From: an uncultured Actinomyces sp.
GTDB taxonomy: Bacteria > Actinomycetota > Actinomycetes > Actinomycetales > Actinomycetaceae
DNA: 16,877 bases
Direction of reading: 5' to 3'
Assembly: GCA_937926195.1 (NCBI GenBank)
Contig: CALEXZ010000059.1
Location: 1-16,877, forward strand
The translations under genes and the position numbers were made by a program. The notes below the pieces were generated by a model that was not told where the DNA came from, made no database searches, and saw only the letters and a list, made by a program, of their open reading frames with translations. Within the stretch, counting starts at the first letter, position 1. Every line of letters begins with the position of its first letter. Shown piece after piece: positions 15,069 to 16,877 of this stretch.

Positions 15069-16198
15069 GGGGTCTCCTCGGGGTCGGTGAGCACGCCCGG
15101 CGTGCTCAGGCCCACGTGTGCCTCGGGCAGGGGCGCGGACAGCTCTCGGGGGCGGGCCACCAGCTCGTCGATGGCCGCGGTGGCCTGCGCCATGCGCCGG
15201 TCGTGATCGCCGCGCACCTCAATCCAGGGGACCCCGGTGGCGCGCAGGACCTCACGGAAGCGGGCGTGCATGTCGTGGCGGATGTGCTCGCCGTCGCGCC
15301 ACCCGTCCTGGACGAAGGGGATGTCGTCACCGGTCAGGACGTACAGGTCGGGCCTGCGCCGCCCGGCCAGCGCCTCGACGGTGGCCGAGCGGGAGCCGGT
15401 GTAACGCTCGTGCCACACGGCGGTGGCCAGGACGTCGGTGTCGGTGACGAGCAGCGGACGCGGGGTGCGCCTGGCGGCCTCGTCCTCGGTGGCCGCCTGG
15501 GCGCGGGCGATGAGGTCGAACTCGGGGCTGACCCAAGGGGCCTCCAGCCCGCCCGGACGCTCCTCGCACCACTGGCGGCCGTACTCGGGCACCCACGGCG
15601 TGCCGTAATGGGTGGCCAGGGCGTGCGACAGGGTGGTCGTGCCGGTGGACTCGGCCCCCAGGACGACGACACGGCGCACGTACCAGGCGCGGACGGGAGC
15701 AGGCAGGGCCCACCAGTAGCGGGCCGGGTCCGCGCGCACGGCGCGGGCGCTGACAGGCAGGTCCTGGCGGGACGGGTCGACCCGGACCCAGGTGGCGCCC
15801 AGGCGCTGGGCCAGCTCGCGGCCGTAGGTGTCGGAGGTGAGCACGGCGTCGACCGGGCCGTCAGCCGGGTCGAGCAGGTCCCGCATGATCGCCAGGTGCG
15901 CCTGCCAGGCGGCCGGGCTGGCGTAGTCGACCTCGGCGTCGTCGAGCCCGTGGACGACGCGGGCGGTGGGCACGAGCTCGCGCAGCCACGCCGCCCGCAG
16001 CTCGCCGGGAAGCGACTCGGCGCTGGAGGCGAGTACCTGGACGGTCACGGTCCGGCAGCGGGCCAGGGCGTGGCGCACGAGGTTGAGGTGCCCGGCGTGG
16101 GGCGGGTAGAACTTGCCGACGACGAGGCCGTGCTCGAAGCGGGTGTCGGCCGCGGTGTCGGCCGTTGCACCGACCGCTGCACCGGCCTCCGGGGTCAT
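15065..16198 (-). CDS. nadR: NadR-type NMN adenylyltransferase / nicotinamide riboside kinase
   Basis: This is a bifunctional NAD-salvage enzyme of 377 aa. The N-terminal nucleotidyltransferase domain carries GKFYPPHAGHLN (28-39), the GxFxPxHxGH signature that joins NMN to AMP to make NAD. The C-terminal P-loop kinase domain starts at about 175 with VVLGAESTGTTTLSHAL; its Walker A is GAESTGTTT (181-189), where the usual lysine is Thr187. The kinase part phosphorylates nicotinamide riboside, the substrate brought in by PnuC encoded just upstream. The E. coli-type N-terminal helix-turn-helix repressor domain is absent; instead there are about 20 Ala/Thr-rich residues. The ATG start overlaps the pnuC stop as ATGA, and its own stop overlaps the moxR start. 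Kinase activity is uncertain because of the missing lysine, though this variant may be normal in actinobacteria. Confidence 0.88.
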   Translation of the reverse strand: MTPEAGAAVGATADTAADTRFEHGLVVGKFYPPHAGHLNLVRHALARCRTVTVQVLASSAESLPGELRAAWLRELVPTARVVHGLDDAEVDYASPAAWQAHLAIMRDLLDPADGPVDAVLTSDTYGRELAQRLGATWVRVDPSRQDLPVSARAVRADPARYWWALPAPVRAWYVRRVVVLGAESTGTTTLSHALATHYGTPWVPEYGRQWCEERPGGLEAPWVSPEFDLIARAQAATEDEAARRTPRPLLVTDTDVLATAVWHERYTGSRSATVEALAGRRRPDLYVLTGDDIPFVQDGWRDGEHIRHDMHARFREVLRATGVPWIEVRGDHDRRMAQATAAIDELVARPRELSAPLPEAHVGLSTPGVLTDPEETP

Positions 16199-16809
16199 GC
16201 GGCCCCGCCCGGTGCCGCCACAGGGTTCCGGGCGGTCGACGAGGCCGGGTCCTGGGCGTGCAGCTCACGGCGCCACAGCCTGAGCCCCTGGAGGCACATG
16301 ACCAGGAAGAGCCCGTAGAGCGCGGCCGTGAGGTAGAGGCCGACGGTGATGTTCATGACGATGGTGAGCACGTCGGTGAAGATCCACAGGTACCAGTTGG
16401 CGATCCACTTGCGTCCCAGCATGAGCTGGGCGCCCAGGGAGGTCGCCGTCGTCACACCGTCCAGGACCCAGGTCGGCGAGTCGGTGGTGGCACCCAGGAG
16501 CGCCACGAGGGCCACCGCGCACACGGCCGTGGCCCCGAGCACGCCCGCCAGGACGCGTGGTGAGGGCCGGTGGACGCGCAGGGGCCCGTCACCGTGGTCC
16601 CCGCGCAGCCACCAGGTCCAGCCCAGGACGGCGAGGACCGCGAAGACGAGCTGGAGCAGGGCGTTGGCGTGGATGCCCGCGATCCAGTACATCGCCAGGA
16701 AGCAGGCGTTGTTGACCAGCCCCACCGGGAAGGTCCACACGCTCAGGCGCACGGCCAGCCACACGCAGACCGCCCCGGTGACCACACCGAGGGCCTCAAG
16801 CCACAGCAC
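16195..16809 (-). CDS. pnuC: PnuC nicotinamide riboside transporter
   Basis: This is a 204-aa inner-membrane facilitator of the PnuC family, importing nicotinamide riboside for NAD salvage. Hydrophobic segments lie at roughly 2-21, 26-45, 49-68, 86-107, 114-131, 138-156 and 158-176, the seven-helix layout of the family. Signature features are WTFPVGLVNNACFL (25-38), GWTWWLRG (63-70), and the DGVTTATSLGAQLMLG and NWYLWIFTDV stretches (117-147), which line the substrate site in known PnuC proteins. A short hydrophilic tail follows. The start is GTG 16809 with AGGAG eight bases upstream, that site overlapping the sigA stop codon. Only 11 bases separate it from sigA, and the downstream nadR start overlaps its stop, so transport and kinase are made together. 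Confidence 0.9.
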   Translation of the reverse strand: MLWLEALGVVTGAVCVWLAVRLSVWTFPVGLVNNACFLAMYWIAGIHANALLQLVFAVLAVLGWTWWLRGDHGDGPLRVHRPSPRVLAGVLGATAVCAVALVALLGATTDSPTWVLDGVTTATSLGAQLMLGRKWIANWYLWIFTDVLTIVMNITVGLYLTAALYGLFLVMCLQGLRLWRRELHAQDPASSTARNPVAAPGGAA

Positions 16810-16817
16810 CGCGCGAG

Positions 16818-16823
16818 CTCCTA
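16818..16823 (-). promoter_or_regulatory. pnuC ribosome-binding site overlapping the sigA stop codon
   Basis: TAGGAG on the minus strand is both the sigA stop codon (TAG) and the Shine-Dalgarno sequence of pnuC, eight bases before GTG 16809. Ribosomes ending sigA would reach this site directly, so sigA and pnuC translation are likely coupled. Confidence 0.7.
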
Positions 16824-16877
16824 GTCGAGGTAGTCGCGCAGGACCTGGCTGCGCGAGGGGTGACGCAGCTTGCTCAT
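16821..16877 (-). CDS. sigA: Primary RNA polymerase sigma factor, C-terminal end only
   Basis: The last 18 codons and TAG stop of a leftward gene read MSKLRHPSRSQVLRDYLD, the nearly invariant C-terminus of the actinobacterial housekeeping sigma factor (SigA/HrdB/RpoD), at the end of the region 4 DNA-binding helix-turn-helix. The rest of the gene lies beyond the window; the Met at the edge is internal. It is the likely first visible gene of the long leftward operon. Its identity rests on a short peptide, but one that is highly characteristic and is supported by the neighbouring DUF7455 and topoisomerase IV genes. Confidence 0.85.
   Translation of the reverse strand: MSKLRHPSRSQVLRDYLD

Noticed and set aside
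13122..15206. 694-codon open frame on the plus strand
   Set aside because: It lies antisense to moxR and its neighbours and has Gly/Val/Arg/His-rich composition with no domain. It is the mirror of third-position GC bias in a real gene.
1..16877. tRNA, rRNA, CRISPR arrays, insertion sequences or attachment sites
   Set aside because: I saw no cloverleaf-like gene, regular spaced repeats, transposase, integrase or long inverted repeats in the window.

Overview
The window is high-GC DNA, clearly above 70% GC over most of its length, from an actinomycete. The evidence is a 3' fragment of a primary sigma factor ending in a typical actinobacterial SigA tail, a DUF7455-type zinc-ribbon protein, and a ParE/ParC-type second topoisomerase pair. 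The family Actinomycetaceae (Actinomyces or relatives) is my best guess, but I cannot prove the genus. It looks like chromosome: a conserved housekeeping neighbourhood (sigA, DUF7455, parE, parC) with accessory genes inserted in it.

Layout, left to right. Positions 1-2216 (+) hold the C-terminal ~85% of topoisomerase IV subunit A, cut by the window edge. Positions 2324-3967 (+) encode a YtcJ-like metal-dependent amidohydrolase behind a likely leaderless promoter. A stem-loop lies between the convergent gene ends at ~3971-4007. On the minus strand parE (7318-5090) is followed by a tandem-GNAT acetyltransferase (5057-4008); parE also looks leaderless. Upstream on the same strand a small MauE/DoxX-like membrane protein (7986-7402) sits in a patch of lower GC. 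A 359-base divergent intergenic region (7987-8345) separates it from the rightward DUF7455 gene (8346-8606).

From 16877 down to 8636 everything is on the minus strand and reads as one eight-gene transcription unit: sigA end, pnuC, nadR, a MoxR AAA+ ATPase, a 298-aa unknown protein, a 579-aa metallopeptidase-VWA protein, a 230-aa unknown protein and a PaaK-like adenylate-forming enzyme. Gene borders are extraordinarily tight: stop and start codons overlap (ATGA or GTGA) at four of the seven junctions, and the other three gaps are 2, 4 and 11 bases. The first part is NAD salvage: PnuC imports nicotinamide riboside, and NadR phosphorylates and adenylates it to NAD. The second part resembles the MoxR-VWA chaperone/effector cassettes, here with a zinc-peptidase HExxH motif in the VWA protein, a non-enzymatic-looking middle protein and a terminal ANL-superfamily enzyme that seems to lack the usual C-terminal catalytic lysine.

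The most interesting object is therefore the 15068-8636 cassette, tied by translational coupling to NAD salvage and by an 11-base gap to the housekeeping sigma factor. Its biochemical role cannot be read from sequence. A regulated protein-remodelling or conflict system is the most reasonable inference.
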